NCBI RefSeq assembly: GCF_036850765.1
Contig: NC_089490.1
Coordinates: 240,808,442 to 240,872,441 of the forward strand
Source of the DNA: Saccopteryx bilineata
Taxonomy: Eukaryota > Chordata > Mammalia > Chiroptera > Emballonuridae
Direction of reading: 5' to 3'
Length of the DNA: 64,000 nucleotides
Shown: piece by piece, positions 23,966 to 36,445 of the stretch
Numbering within the stretch: position 1 is the first letter of the stretch
Layout of the letters: every line of letters begins with the position of its first letter
Made by a program: the position numbers and the translations under genes
The notes under the pieces: generated by a model
Database searches by the model: none
Seen by the model: only the letters and a program-made list of their open reading frames with translations
What the model was told of the DNA's origin: nothing

Positions 23966-26734
23966 GATGACCCACCAGCTCCAGGCAGGAACAGCAGGAC
24001 CACAGCCCTCCTCCCCCAGGGCCACAGGGGAGGGCTCGCCCCCGCATTGCATTCTTTTGTACTGAGGCTGGCAGCTATGTCAGGGCATCAGGACAAGAAA
24101 GCAGAAAGGATGTGGCCAGGGCACCTGGCAATGAATAATCTGCTTGTCCGGGTTTGGTTCCCTGAGGCGGGCAGTGCTGGCACCGGAGGGCAGGGAGCTT
24201 ACCCGCCAGGGCAGGACCCTGGCACTCCCTACCCTACCTTAAAGAAGGTCACCCCCTGAAGGGAAACGGAATGGCAGCCAGACCCCTGCAGTCCCAGCCC
24301 CGGGGCTGGCTGTCCTCATGCACCCCAGGTCCCACACACAGGCACCCTCCAGGTTCCGGAAGATGACCCCCACTTGAGGTTTCTACAGGGAGAAGGCCAC
24401 TGTGTCAGGGACTCAGGTGCCCTGTACCTGGGATCACCCGGGGTGGGGCCACAGGGAAGGCTGGACACTGCCCTCTGCTGGAGACCCAGGCTCTTGCAGC
24501 CTCACCTCCCATCCCCCACCCCCAGGTCCTTACCCCCTTATCCTATAACCCCGAGGGCCACGTGATGTTCTCCAGCTGGGTGACACCCTCCCCCCACCCA
24601 GCATTGGGGTCTTCCTAGAGGGTCATTGTTTCCTGCCCACCTTCCTGCCTGGATCTGTGGCCCCACCTCCCTTCTGCCAAACTGCACCCTCCCACACACA
24701 CACGTCTGCCCAGACTCAGCCATGGAAGAAATTCCTTCTGAGACTTCTCTATGGAGGCTCCTTCGATGCATCCAAGACCGTGTGGCTACCCTCACACACC
24801 TGCGCCTGACCCTGGGGCCTAGCCCCTCCATATGGAGCTGTTGTGTTGCTGAGTGCACCTGACCCTGTGTGTGTGTGTGTGGGGGGGAGGGTCCATGTCC
24901 TCCAGGCAGCAGAACCAGACTCACTGGGTGGATTTTCCTGCAGTCACATTTCTAATAAAGGAGCAACATCCACACTATGGTAGCTGTCTACACCGAGAAC
25001 GGGCTGCTTCGAATGGTAATGAGTTCTCTGTCAGCAGAGGGATGCAAACAGAGGCTGCTTGCTCATTAGTGACATGTGTTCCTGCACATTAGTTATGTGT
25101 TTGGCATGTAACATGTTCGATAACCATTTGTTTCACAGACACCAACCCTGCAGTGGTGGTCCTCACAGACGAATCTGGGGTTTTGTGTGATGGGGCACCA
25201 CGTGGGTCTGGGATGTCATGTTGATAGTGAAATGGAATCTTAACCCAAGGGCAGTCTGTGACCCTCTGCCACCGCCGCTCCCTCCCCAAGGTGAGCGTAG
25301 TATCTGTCACTGGCTCCTGGGGCTGGGTGTACCCTGGGAGCCATGGTGGAGGCATCCTCACTTCTGGAAGGTGGGTGACACCGCACCGTGCATGCCAGAC
25401 CGTTGGATTCCTGTAACCAGCTCTGCTCATGTCAGTGTGGCCCTGGAGCCTCAGCTGCATCTGGACACAGCCTCGGTTCAGCTGTGCCCAGAGGGAGACA
25501 TGGGGTGAGGTGCATCCTGGGTACTCTGGCCGCTTGGCTGGGAAGAGTGGTTGTGAGTCTTCCTCAACAGCAGGGGACTCTGCCAGTTGGATCTCCCCAC
25601 CCTGCCGGAGGACGGGCTTGCCCAGAACTTGCTACCCACCCAGAGCCTTGCCGGCAGCCTCCTGCCTCTCTGTGCTTCGACGTCCAAGTCTGTAAGTGAA
25701 GATGATAATGCTACCAGCCTCCCAGTCTCCCTAGGTGGTTGTGAGAACTGGATGAGTCACCACAGGCCAGGTGCTGCGGTGGTGACTTAGGAAGGTGACA
25801 TCAGCCATCCTCATGAGAAGCCCGCTGCTGTCCACATGGTACAGATAAAAAACAGGGCAGAAACACAGCGAATGAGGGGCAGAGGCACCAAGGCCTCCTT
25901 CCATAGGTAGCTCTTGGCTGGTGGGGGCCCGCGTGTGGAGTTGTTTGACACAAAGTCCGGTCTCACTGTCCTGAGCAGCACACACATCTGCCCATGGCCT
26001 TCCATGTTCAGTGCCAGGTGACATCCCCACCCTCTGTCCCACCCGTCTCACCCCGTCCCACCTAAGTACCTTTTCTGTGGCCAGCATTGGGGAAATTCTG
26101 AGGGATAGGGGTGGGGACTTCCTGGGATCTTGCAGATATTCCCATGGGAGTCTTCCTTCCTAGTTGCATCCTTCCAAATTAAGGACCTATCTGAGCCTGG
26201 TCCAGAGGGAGGGTCTTCCTAGAAATAGAAGCTGGGACAGGAGAGGAGCATTGGGGACCCATGTGGGGCACTATCAGGAGTGAGTGACATGGGGCACATC
26301 CCCCTTGCACACTGTCTCTGGGTCAGAGGTTTGGGGGCTGGGCCTAGGCAGATGGGGTAAGGACGGTGGAGTGAAGCCCCTTAACTTGTCACCAAACATC
26401 AACTACCATCTAGTGCCTCTGACTTTCCAACTGTCCCCACAGAACCCAGGAAGCCCAGGTCTCTCTCAAGGGTTAGTGGTCACCAAGCCCCTACTCTGTG
26501 CAACACAGGGTCATGGGGGCATATTTGTGAGGGCAAAGAAGGAGCAGAGGACGACATGGCCTCAGTTCCCCATATCAGCCTGAGCCTGGGTCTGCACGGT
26601 GCCTGATAGGCACTGTTCCAAGGTCTGTGCTGGCTCTTTGGACCTCAGTTTCCACTTCTGAAGGAGGAAGAGGGCTGGCGTGGCTTCTTTTAGGGTCTCC
26701 TCTTGAGTGACAGTTCTGTCTGCCCAGAGGCTCG

Positions 26735-26900
26735 GCTCGGAGCTTTAGCCTGGAATCTGCACTGGATTCTCACCTGGCATTCGCTCGCTGTGTGCCTTTG
26801 GGCAAGTCACTGTACCTCTCTGATCCTGGGAGATGGAGTAGGACAATTATACAAGAGTTTAGCACTTGATGAATGCTCGATAAATGGTAGTGATGGTGTG
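26735..26900 (+). repeat. MIR element
   Basis: Contains TCGCTGTGTGCCTTTGGGCAAGTCACTGTACCTCTCTG followed by ...TTAGCACTTGATGAATGCTCGATAAATGGTAG, a fairly complete MIR 3' half. Confidence 0.75.
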
Positions 26901-27989
26901 GGTGGAGATGACACTATTTGCCCAGATGGCCACACCATAAGCTGAAGGGGGTATGTCCCAGCCACAGTGGCCCAAGTGCCATGGAGTGTGGTGGTGAGAA
27001 GGGTTGGATTCCATCTGGGGTCAGTCTACAGTGGGATGAGGGACACACAGTTCTGAAGACAGACCATGTGATTGATGCTCAGAATGAGGTCTGAGTGCCT
27101 TTTGCATCCCCTCTGGTCCTTTCTCAATCCCTTCCCGAGGATGTGGGGGCCCAAGTCCTGGCCTTTCCTGCACCATGGTGGCCCAGGTGGTGGCAGTGAA
27201 GGACACTGTGGAATCCTTGCTGATCTGGTTTCTGGGAGGAGCCCTGGAGCTTCTCTGCGACCCCAGCCAATTCTGAGCCCCCTGGAGCACCTGTCCCCAC
27301 AGAAAGTCAATACAAAAGGAAGACAGAAATGCAAGCATTTTAAAGAATCCAAGATGCTTCCCTCATCTGTCTGAGGGTCTGTGTCTTTTGTTTTCCTCCT
27401 CTTTTCTTGGGACTCTGTTTTACAGAGCGGTGGGACACGCATGGGGTGCCATTTGCATAGGACAGTGGCTTTCCTGGTCAGGAAATCTCCTAGAAAAGTC
27501 CCTCCCATGAGGCCCTGGTCAATGTTTGCTGATTGACTGTATAAGTGACTTTCCATGCTGGCCTCACAGGTCCCTGTTTTAGACTCTGAGGAGCAGGCGC
27601 TCAGCCGTCTGTACAACCCTCTGTTTTATTCCTGTGGCACAGAGCCCCTGGGCCTCCTCGGCCCCTCACCCACTCCACGCATTGTGGAGAATTCGAGAAT
27701 TTTTGTACTGGCACATGGAATTCCCCAAAGGCAAAGCCGAGGTCCCCTCACACCAGGGTCTCTACCTGCCTCATTGCCCACCCCATGCCTGGAGTCAACC
27801 TTAACCTGCCCCTCCCACATGTAGCCAAGGCCCCACAATGATGCCCACTCCCCTGGGCACCTCCCAGCAGGCACGTTGCCTCTGCATCCAATTCCAGGCT
27901 GCCCATCAGGGCTCCCCCCAAATAACATGCTCAAGTCAGTGTCCACGTCACAACCTCTAGCACGTTCCGGCCTTCAGGGGGCTGTGACC

Positions 27990-28290
27990 CCTTGCCTGGC
28001 ACACAGCCCTTCCCAGTCCTGTCCAACCTCCTTGCCCCAAACTCCCATGCTCTCCTCCGCTCTCTGCGTCCTGGCCTCCCAGACGTCCTTGAGGTCACAT
28101 CTCCCTGCCTTGGCATGTGCTGTCTCCTGCCCGGAGTACCCTCCTTCCCGTTGTCGGGCCAGTTCGCCCATCGTCTTCAGGATCCGTTCAAAAGTTACCT
28201 CACCTGAGGGCCTTCTAGACCCCTGTGGCTCTCAGGGCTTCCTCAACGTCCGGCCCCTGGCATGTCAGAGTGTCCAGCCGGCGGCACTGT
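27990..28290 (+). repeat. L2 3' end fragment
   Basis: TTGAGGTCACATCTCCCTGCCTTGGCATGTGCTGTCTCCTGCCCGGAGTACCCTCCTTCC resembles the L2 3' end (GCACATGCTGTTCCCTCTGCCTGGAA...). Confidence 0.6.
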
Positions 28291-28630
28291 GACTGTTTAT
28301 GGAGGGGCTCCTCTCTCCTCTGGACTGGAAGCTCCTGGCGGTAGAGGTATTGACCACTTTTGTGAGCCGAGCATCTAGAACAGGTACTCAGGAAGTACTT
28401 GTGCTCACGGATGGCCATCCACTGGGTGCCTGGGTCCAAATGCCGTGGTTTAGACTTTCGATTGCTTTTGCTCTCCAAGGGTGTTTGTGCGGCCAGGAAG
28501 CTGGCAGGTGGATGCATGTTCCGGCTGTGAATGGCATCAGGTTAAAGGGCTCTGGACTCACAGCAGTTCCTGGCCTCGCTCTGCAGCCTCAGGTCTCCAA
28601 TCTGAAAAATGGCAACATTGTCACTTAGCC

Positions 28631-28960
28631 CAGGGGTCCCCAAACTTTTTATACAGGGGGCCAGTTCACTGTCCCTCAGACCGTTAGAGGGCCGGACTAT
28701 AAAAAAAACTATGAACAAATCCCTACATACACTGCACATATCTTATTTTAAAGTAAAAAAACAAAACGGGAACAAATACAACATTTAAAATAAAGAACAA
28801 GTAAATTTAAATCAACAAACTGACCAGTATTTCAATGGGAACTATGCTCCTCTCACTGACCACCAATGAAAGAGGTGCCCCTTCCAGAAGTGCAGCGGGG
28901 GCCGGATAAATGGCCTCGGGGGCCGCATGTGGCCTGCGGGCCATAGTTTGGGGACCCCTG
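28631..28960 (+). mobile_element. Short non-autonomous hAT-type DNA transposon, copy 2
   Basis: Ends are CAGGGGTCCCCAAACTTTTT and TAGTTTGGGGACCCCTG, near-perfect terminal inverted repeats. It is flanked by an 8-bp target duplication with one mismatch: ACTTAGCC (28623-28630) and ATTTAGCC (28961-28968). Eight-bp duplications are the hAT signature. The A-rich middle (about 28700-28840) has no coding capacity. It interrupts MIR-like sequence at about 28555-28625. Confidence 0.85.
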
Positions 28961-28969
28961 ATTTAGCCC

Positions 28970-29441
28970 TTGGGCTGCTAGACAGGTCACAGGGAAGTCA
29001 GCAGAGCACAAGGGCCTCCTAAGTGCTCAGGGAATGATGTGGTCCACATAGTAGCTGCCGTAGAGCTGTCTGTGAGGAGGGGGCCCAGCTCCGTCCTGTA
29101 CCGACTCACCGTGGGGCCCCAAGTGCCCCCCACCCTGGCTTCAGTGTCTGGAGTAGGGGTCCATGGAGAGCCCACAGGACTGATGGCTGTTGCCCTGTGG
29201 GGCGTGAGAAGGCGTGTCCTGGAGGGCAGCAACGGGAGCATTGTGTCCAGCAGAGGGCCTGCCCAGCCTGTGGCTGGCAGGGTGGGAGGGAGTGGCCCGA
29301 GGCCACTGGAGCAGGCAGGCAATGCCAGACGCCTGGCTGGGGGTAGACCGAGCAGCCAGCTGCCTCTCTTGGGTCTGAGGGCACTGGGTCCCTTGCCCTA
29401 ACCTGCTCTCCATGGGGCAGCTGCCTCCTGCTCGTCTGGAC
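28970..29441 (+). promoter_or_regulatory. GPR37L1: Probable GPR37L1 5'UTR/promoter-proximal region
   Basis: GC-rich unique sequence sits between the hAT-type transposon (ending at 28960) and the GPR37L1 start codon. I see no clear TATA box and cannot place the transcription start. The assignment rests only on position. Confidence 0.35.
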
Positions 29442-32400
29442 ATGCGGTGGCTGTGGCCGCTGGCCATCTCTCTTGCCATGGTGTCAGCCACGGGGCTAAG
29501 CAGCGTCTCTGGGGCTGCCCCCCTGCACCTGGGAAGGCACCGAACCAACGTCCCAGAGCCGATGAGCCGGCCCAAGAGAGGCACCAAGGATGAGGAGACC
29601 AAGGAAGTGCAGCAGTATGTGCCCGAGGAGTGGGCTGAGTTCCCCCGGCCCATCCACCCTGCTGGCCAGCCCACCAAGCCTTTGGTGGGCACCAGCCCCA
29701 GCCCAGATGCTGGGGACACCCCGGGCAGTGGGCCAGAGCTGCAAGGAAACCTAATGGGGACTCCAGGTCAGAGGCTGCAGATGCAGAACCCCCTGTACCC
29801 GGTAACCGAGAGCTCCTACAGTGCCTACGCCGTCCTGCTGCTGGCCCTGGTGGTGTTCGCTGTGGGCATCGTGGGCAACCTGGCCGTCATGTGCGTTGTG
29901 TGGCACAGCTACTACCTGAAGAGTGCCTGGAACTCCATCCTGGCCAGCCTGGCCCTCTGGGACTTCCTGGTCCTCTTCTTTTGCCTGCCCATTGTCATCT
30001 TCAACGAGGTCACCAAGCAGAGGCTGCTGGGGGACGTCTCCTGCCGGGCCGTGCCCTTCCTCGAGGTCAGTGTCCTGCAGGGCACAGCCGTGGGGCCACT
30101 GGAAGTGGGAGGTGTGGGCCCAGGACCCTGGGGGCCTGCTGCTTGGTTTCACTGCTTCTCCTGTGAATGGGGAAGGGAGACCATTCCTGTAGGGAACCAG
30201 CTCTGGGAGGGTCTCGGGGAAGACAGGCCTCAGGGGTGCAGGGCCCTGGTTCTGCTCAGCTGGTTCTCTGCTGTGGGAGCCGCCCAAGACAGGTGTTTTC
30301 TCCTCTACTGTGTGCTGGCTGCTGCCTTCTGACACCCCGGACACCGCTCTGTCTCCTGGGTCCTTTCTCTGCTGCTGCCCTGCACCCACGCCTAGTTACC
30401 CCAGCATACTGCCTCCTAAGGTGGTGTCTGGAGGGGAACCCCAGTGGTGGCAGACACCCCCGCCAGATCACCCCGTGTACACCCTCCCCCTCCCCGTGAA
30501 TGCAAACACCAGAGAGAAAGACTCATTCCCACTGGAATGGTGGTCGTCATGGCGGCCTCACCGCCAGCGCACTCCTCAGTCTTCAGATAGGGAGGACCTG
30601 GCTGGGCACTGCCTCCGGGGGAGTCTCAGTCAGGTCGACTGTACTACAGCACCCACTAGTCTCAGCCCGGGAACTTCCGTGTGAAGCAAGCGCTTTGGTG
30701 CTGAGGGACGCGCGTGCGTCACTAGGGACTGTGTACTCAGAGCATTGCAAAGTTACTAGTGGGTGCGTCTATGTGAGACCCGGCAGAGGCCCCCCAGTCT
30801 GTGCAGGGGCGGCAACATGCGAGTGGCCTTTCCAGTTCTGGCTTTGCAGGGCGTCCTCACGAGGACGGAGTGACAGGCCTGCCCGGGGTGGCCGAGAGTG
30901 TTGTGTGTGGCGTGACGTGGCCACTTGCCTGGGTGGGTGAAGGATGAGGCGGCAGAACACAGGTGCCGTTCTGGCGATGACCCTCATCCCTGCGTGTGCA
31001 CGCTGACTCGTGTTTGGGGAGGGGCTCTGAGTTTCAGCAGCTGAGACAGCCCTGTCCTGTACATCGTGACACAGGGAGACCCCAGGGGTGGCCCTAGGGA
31101 CTCAAACCTGAGAGGAGACCTTATAACTGGGGCCTTCGCTTCTCAGTTATGTCCATGTTCAGTGCGTAGCCAAACGGTGAGTGTGTGGACAGGACTTTGG
31201 AACTGAGTAGACAAGATTAGACACCAGGCTCTGCCCCCCAGGAGCTGAATGACATGTCAGTTACTTTTCCTGCCCAAACCTCAGCGTCCCTGTCTGTAAA
31301 TTGGGGGTGATAATAACTCTCAGAATGAATGCTTGAAGGGTTAAGTGGTGTTTAAAATGAAATGCTTAGAATGAAAGGAATTCCATAGATGGAGGTTTTT
31401 GCTGGGAGTGGTCTAGGGAGGAGGACACAGGATGGACTCTTGTCTGGATGTGGCCAGCTGTTTGAGAAAAGCCTGGCCCTTCCTGATGTGGATCTCAGCA
31501 CACCTGGCTGCCCAGAGGTCATCCACCAGCTGGGAGAGTCCTCCTAATAGGACAGATGACAGGGTGAAAGTCCAGGGACAGAATTCAAGGCCACTGAACC
31601 CCTTTACAGAAGGGGAGACTCTCAGAATAACACTTGAGACGTTTTGTGAGCTGCAGGGAAAGGAAAGAGCCGGTGACTGTGCCCAAGCCCGAGTCTGCCC
31701 CTACAGGGGTGTTGGGGATGTCTCCCTGCTTGGTGACAGTACTCATAAGCTAGGACTGTGTCCCCCCAGCTGGAGAGGGAAGAGTGTGAACAGAGGGGGA
31801 TCTGCAGGCAACCCCTGTGTGGTCTGTGTCCTCTGACAACCCGGAGGCCCCTCTTCTGTTGTTCTCTCTGGCTCTTTCTCCTGGCTGCCCTGGTGTCTTC
31901 CTCTTGGCTCACGGGCAGCTTTTCTGTGGGCTCAGTGAGCAGTCCACAAGGAGGGCGGGCGAGTTCTCGACCCCACACAGCCAAGCCGGGGCTTCTGCCG
32001 ACAAGGAGAGAGTGAGGGGGGGGGTGTTTGTGAGGGCCCCTCCCCCGAGACCTGCATTTGCACGTGACAGGGGACAGGAATGGGAGCACCCACAAAAACC
32101 AGAGGCCCTTGTGTTGACTCCCCTGTAGAGACACTTTCTAAGTCTCAGGAGCATGAGGGCCACAGGGACCCACATGTAACCCCAGCCAGAGAGGCCAGGC
32201 CACCTACCTGTGTGGACCTCAACTCAGACAAGGTGGTTTGTCCTACCTGAGTGCTGTTGAAGGTGGCTGGTGGCAAGGCTCTGAGGACGTTGGAGAAGCG
32301 CCTGGCATGTGCGAAATGATGCATGCCCATTGGCTCTGACGACGACGGCTGCTCTGCGCTTACTGCTCAACCCCCATCTGACTAAGCCCCTGGTCTGACC

Positions 32401-33246
32401 ATGGCTTCCCTCTTATTCCCCATCTTTGCCCAGGTCTCCTCTCTGGGGGTCACCACCTTCAGCCTCTGCGCCCTGGGCATTGACCGCTTCCACGTGGCCA
32501 CCAGCACGCTGCCCAAGGTGCGGCCCATCGAGCGGTGCCAGTCCATCCTGGCCAAGCTGGCTGTCATCTGGGTGGGCTCCATGATGCTGGCTGTGCCCGA
32601 GCTCCTGTTGTGGCAGCTGGCGCCGGAGCCCACCCCCACCGCGGGCACCGTAGACTCATGCATCATGAAACCCTCGGCCAGCCTGCCTGAGTCCCTCTAC
32701 TCACTGGTGATGACCTACCAGAACGCCCGCATGTGGTGGTACTTTGGCTGCTACTTCTGCCTGCCCATTCTCTTCACGGTCACCTGCCAGCTGGTGACAT
32801 GGCGCGTGCGGGGCCCCCCTGGGAGGAAGCCAGAGTGCCGGGCGGGCAAGAACGAGCAGTGTGAGAGCCAGCTCAATGGCACTGTGGTGGGCCTGACCGT
32901 GGTCTACGCCCTGTGCACGCTGCCCGAGAATGTCTGCAACATCGTGCTGGCCTACCTGTCCTCTGAGCTGACCCGCCAGACCCTGGGCCTGCTGGGCCTC
33001 GTCACCCAGTTCTCTACCTTTTTCAAGGGCGCCATCACCCCGGTGCTCCTGCTCTGTGTGTCCCGGCCGCTGGGCCGGGCCTTCCTTGACTGCTGCTGCT
33101 GCTGCTGTGAGGACTGTGGCGGCACCTCGGATGCTGCGGCCACACCCGGCTCGGACAGCAAGCTCAAGACAGAGATGTCCGCCTCCATCTACTTCCACAA
33201 GCCCAGGGAGTCGCCCCCGCTCCTGCCCCTGGGCACACCGTGCTGA
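29442..33246 (+). CDS. GPR37L1: GPR37L1, orphan class A GPCR (prosaposin-receptor-like), two coding exons
   Basis: Coding exons are 29442-30065 and 32434-33246, joined in phase 0 (donor GTCAGT, acceptor CCCAG), giving 478 aa against 481 in human. The protein is a seven-helix receptor of the GPR37 family, known mainly from astrocytes and glia, with proposed prosaposin/prosaptide ligands. Visible features: signal peptide at residues 1-24 ([11 protein letters not shown]...); a long Pro-rich ectodomain to about 126, which family members shed by proteolysis; TM1 about 127-150, TM2 about 161-183; Cys201 for the TM3 disulfide; IDRF in place of DRY at the end of TM3; six consecutive Cys in the tail, likely palmitoylated; and a PDZ-like C-terminus ending GTPC. 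An in-frame ATG lies 10 codons upstream (29412). I chose 29442 because it starts the conserved MRWLWP signal peptide. The intron is 2368 bp. Oddity: the ectodomain reads GNLMG where human has the sequon GNLTG. The frame is intact and I am confident of the identity. Confidence 0.97.
31240..31375 (+). repeat. MIR fragment in the GPR37L1 intron
   Basis: Contains CCTCAGCGTCCCTGTCTGTAAATTGGGGGTGATAATAAC and a GGGTTAAGTGG-type 3' end. Confidence 0.7.
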
Positions 33247-33838
33247 GGCCAGGCCCCAGAGGGAGGCCCGGAGAAGGGACAAGTGGGCTGTGAGGGGGAG
33301 CCCCCCCCCCAACCCAGAGTGTCTAGTGTCTTTGTCCCCATGGGTCTGACTTTTCCGTCCATCTTGCTATCTGGAGGTGGACTGGGTTGCTTGTGCTGAG
33401 ATTCGGGCCTGTCCAAGCCTCTTCCCCAAGCAGGGCCTCCCAGTCACCCTGTGGGACCTTCCTGTCCTCGCTAGGAGTGGACGGTGATGTAGCGGATCCT
33501 TAGAGCTGCCCAAATCTTTCAGTCCTGCAGGCTGGGAGCCAGAATTCAGCAGACCCCAGCCCTTCCCCTCTGCCTTGGAGTCTGATGCACTTCAGGTGTG
33601 CCCTCTGTACCCTGTGCCACCAGTCTGGGAATGAGAGACTCCTGGGGGGCCAGCCCGGCTTGACTCTTCTCTGGACCTGGTCTGTCCTCGCCTGGACAAC
33701 TTCCTCCTCCTGACACTGTCTCTTCTCCGGAGGTTTCTCTCTCCTCTGATGGCGCGGTCGCCCTGCCCCATGCCCTTTGCTAGGTGCCCCTGCAGAAGGC
33801 CTTTCTTGAAAAACAATAAACTAGGTAGAACTATCCCT
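33247..33838 (+). other. GPR37L1: GPR37L1 3'UTR with polyA signal
   Basis: This stretch follows the GPR37L1 stop codon. A canonical AATAAA lies at 33815-33820, so cleavage is expected about 15-25 bases later. The end is inferred from that hexamer alone. Confidence 0.7.
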
Positions 33839-36081
33839 GTGCCCACATGACTTCCTTATACCATGTCTTGGCAGCATTCAGGTGCACCTGGGCTTTTCCC
33901 CCAGATGGGCAGTGCTCAGTGGGGGACTCCTGGCCACCTTTGGCCCTTCCTGGCATGGGGCTGATGCCCTGCCCAGCCCTGTGGCTTTAGAGGGGCTGAG
34001 TGGATTGAGGGCACTAAGTCCTCCTGTTGGCCTGAGCATGGCCATCCTGGGAAGCCAGAGGGCTGCTAGCTCTGTCCTCTGTTCCCCTCTCCACAAAGCC
34101 CCCATTTGAGGGACACCAGCAGCCGGGGTGTCCAGCCTCTGCCTCTGAGAGCCCCTCTTGTTACTTAGCACAACTGTATTGCAGCTGCCTGTCCCCTGCC
34201 TGCCCCCACCCTCCCCCAGTCCCCTTCATCCAGGGGGAGCTCCACCTCAGGCCCCTGCACTTCCTCTCACTGGTCCTTCCCCAGGCATCCCACCTCCTCT
34301 GGGAGCCTAAGCTTGTTTGGGCCCAGACAACTGGCACCAGGGACACCAGAAGGGACACTCAGCCCAGGCCACCAACCGCTCCCTGCACCAGAAAGCCAGC
34401 TGTGTTCAGAGCCACCCAACAGGACCACAGCGCAGCTCTGGGACCCACTGGTGACTCTGCCTGCTAGGCCCACCTAGAACATCTGCTTAGGGCCTCAGAG
34501 GGTCCCCAGGGACCCAGTTGGAGAGAGGCAGGATGCCCAGGACCCTGGGTGCCTTCTCCTCTGTCCTCCCCCCACCCCCCGTCCTTGGCCTCAGCCCGTC
34601 CTGTAGCCAAGCCTCCTCCCCCCTCTCCTGGGGATCTTAACAGCCTTGTTCTCACTCCCTGGCACCCACTCCTAGGCAGGCTACGCCAGGAGGGAGGGAA
34701 GGCTGTTGCTAGGCAATGGCTGCCTCGCGCACAAGCTGTGCTGGGAAGGATACCCACCCCTCGTTCCTCAGTGGACCTGTTGCCACAGTGACTGAAGCCC
34801 CGCTTTGTCTGTAGAAACTTAAGATGGGGGGCAGGTTGAACGGAGGGCCAAAGGCAGGCCTGCACTTCCTCCATGACCTGCCACTGTCCTCACTGCCCCA
34901 CGATGAAGCCCGGGGGGTGGGGGGCCAGGGTGAACCGAGGTGAAGTCTGGGATCTGGACTGAGCTAAGGATGGAGGGTGGAGGACCGAGAAGGGGAGGTA
35001 CCCCTCAGCATCCTGTTTGGGGGCCTCTTCCACAAAGGATACCTTCTGCCTCTCCCTCCAGCTGGCTGGCCAGCTCCATGCTGAGGGGCAGCTGGGGGCT
35101 CCAAGGCCCTGCCACCCCCTACCCCCGCCTGCCAGCATGAACGCCTGCAGAATTAGTCAGCAGGCCAGCGGGCCTTGGGAAAGAGCCACTGTCCCTCCAG
35201 CCTGGACCAACTGGGGAACAATGTGGCGTTTGTTGCTTAGGGTCCTGGGCTCAGCACAGTGGTGGGCGGTGGACAAGCCGGGCACTGACACTTGCTCCCC
35301 ATGGGATGGACTACAGGAGAGCAGCCCTCATACCCTGGTGCCAGATGGGAGGGCAGACCCTTGGGCCCCGCAGCTTGTGGGTGTTTGGGGGGACCGAGCA
35401 CTTTGTGGTGACAATTGCCTCACTGGATGTAGTTACTGGAAGTTTCAGCTCGACTTTGCTGTCTAAGTGGGACAACACACCTCAGGGACACCAGGCACCT
35501 TTCTTCCCTTTGGGACTTAAATTCTGAGGGCTAGAGCCAGCCTGGCCTAGGCAGGTGTCCACTCACCTGGGCGTGGGCAGTGCTCATCAGTTCCTGTTCA
35601 GGTTCTTTACGTGCTCATGTTAGGTGTGGAGGCCCTGGGGCAGGACGTTTCATCTCAAACCTCACCCTCCCTGGAGGATGACCTGGGAGGCATGTCACCC
35701 CTGGAACAACCCTCGCCCTGCTCCCTGGGCTCTAGGCCAGGGGCAATACCTGTCACCAAGAGACAGTAGGGTTAGCCCAACCCCAGCTTCAACCTCTGCA
35801 GTAGGGGGCTGTGTTTAGGAAGGCACCCTAAAATCATGGGCTTAAATTCTACTCTGATTTCCCCCAATCTCCTTCAGTGGTAAAAATGTCCTCCAGCATT
35901 GGTGACTGGCAGGCGCCTCAGGGAGGAAGCCCGGGGCACAGGTGGGACGACAGGCAGGGCTGGTACAGCTCAGAGCCAACAGGGCGGGCCTAGGCCCGGG
36001 GCCCTGAAGAGAAGGGCGGCTCTGTCCCCCTGCAGGGGCAGGTGAGGGGCCACAGTGTTCTGCAGGGCCTGCTCTGTTTCC

Positions 36082-36106
36082 GGGGGGGGGGGGGGGGGGG
36101 GGGGGG
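36082..36106 (+). repeat. Poly-G tract (25 G)
   Basis: Uninterrupted G run ending in TGGGAGTCGGGGAG, downstream of the ARL8A 3' end. Confidence 0.9.
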
Positions 36107-36365
36107 TGGGAGTCGGGGAGATGGAGAAGAGGAGAGGCGGGGCTTACTACAAAACTGGGTCAAGATGGCCTCGGATTTGGGTGAGCAGGGCCGGCAGCCC
36201 CGGGCAATGAGGGGCACACAGGTTGTGGGTGCGAAGAAGGCTGGCAGTGGGCAGAGGGGTGAGGACACAGCCTCTCCCGGGAAACGAGCAGCGAGGCCAC
36301 GAGGACCTGAGGACAGAGAGCTGGCTCCGGCCCAGGTGTGGTCCTGGCCGGGCTCTGAGACAGAG

Positions 36366-36445
36366 TGTAAGGTCAGTGGATAATGGGGGATGGTCACGTG
36401 GGGAACTCAGACCCGCGCCATCCCCCATTACCCACCGACCTTACA
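36366..36445. repeat. Inverted repeat, 28-bp arms, 24-nt spacer
   Basis: The arm at 36366-36393 (TGTAAGGTCAGTGGATAATG..., ending GGGATGG) is the reverse complement of 36418-36445 at 26 of 28 positions. It lies about 250 bp beyond the predicted ARL8A polyA site. Confidence 0.85.

Larger units (their letters stand above)
23265..28554. other. Intergenic, no gene supported
   Basis: Between the L1 and the GPR37L1 upstream transposon. It holds a G tract at about 23382-23394, MIR pieces and an L2 fragment. No coding or structural RNA signal is recognised. Confidence 0.5.

Noticed and set aside
29412..29441. Upstream in-frame ATG adding 10 residues to GPR37L1
   Set aside because: The conserved mammalian signal peptide begins at 29442, and the extra residues ([10 protein letters not shown]) would precede it.
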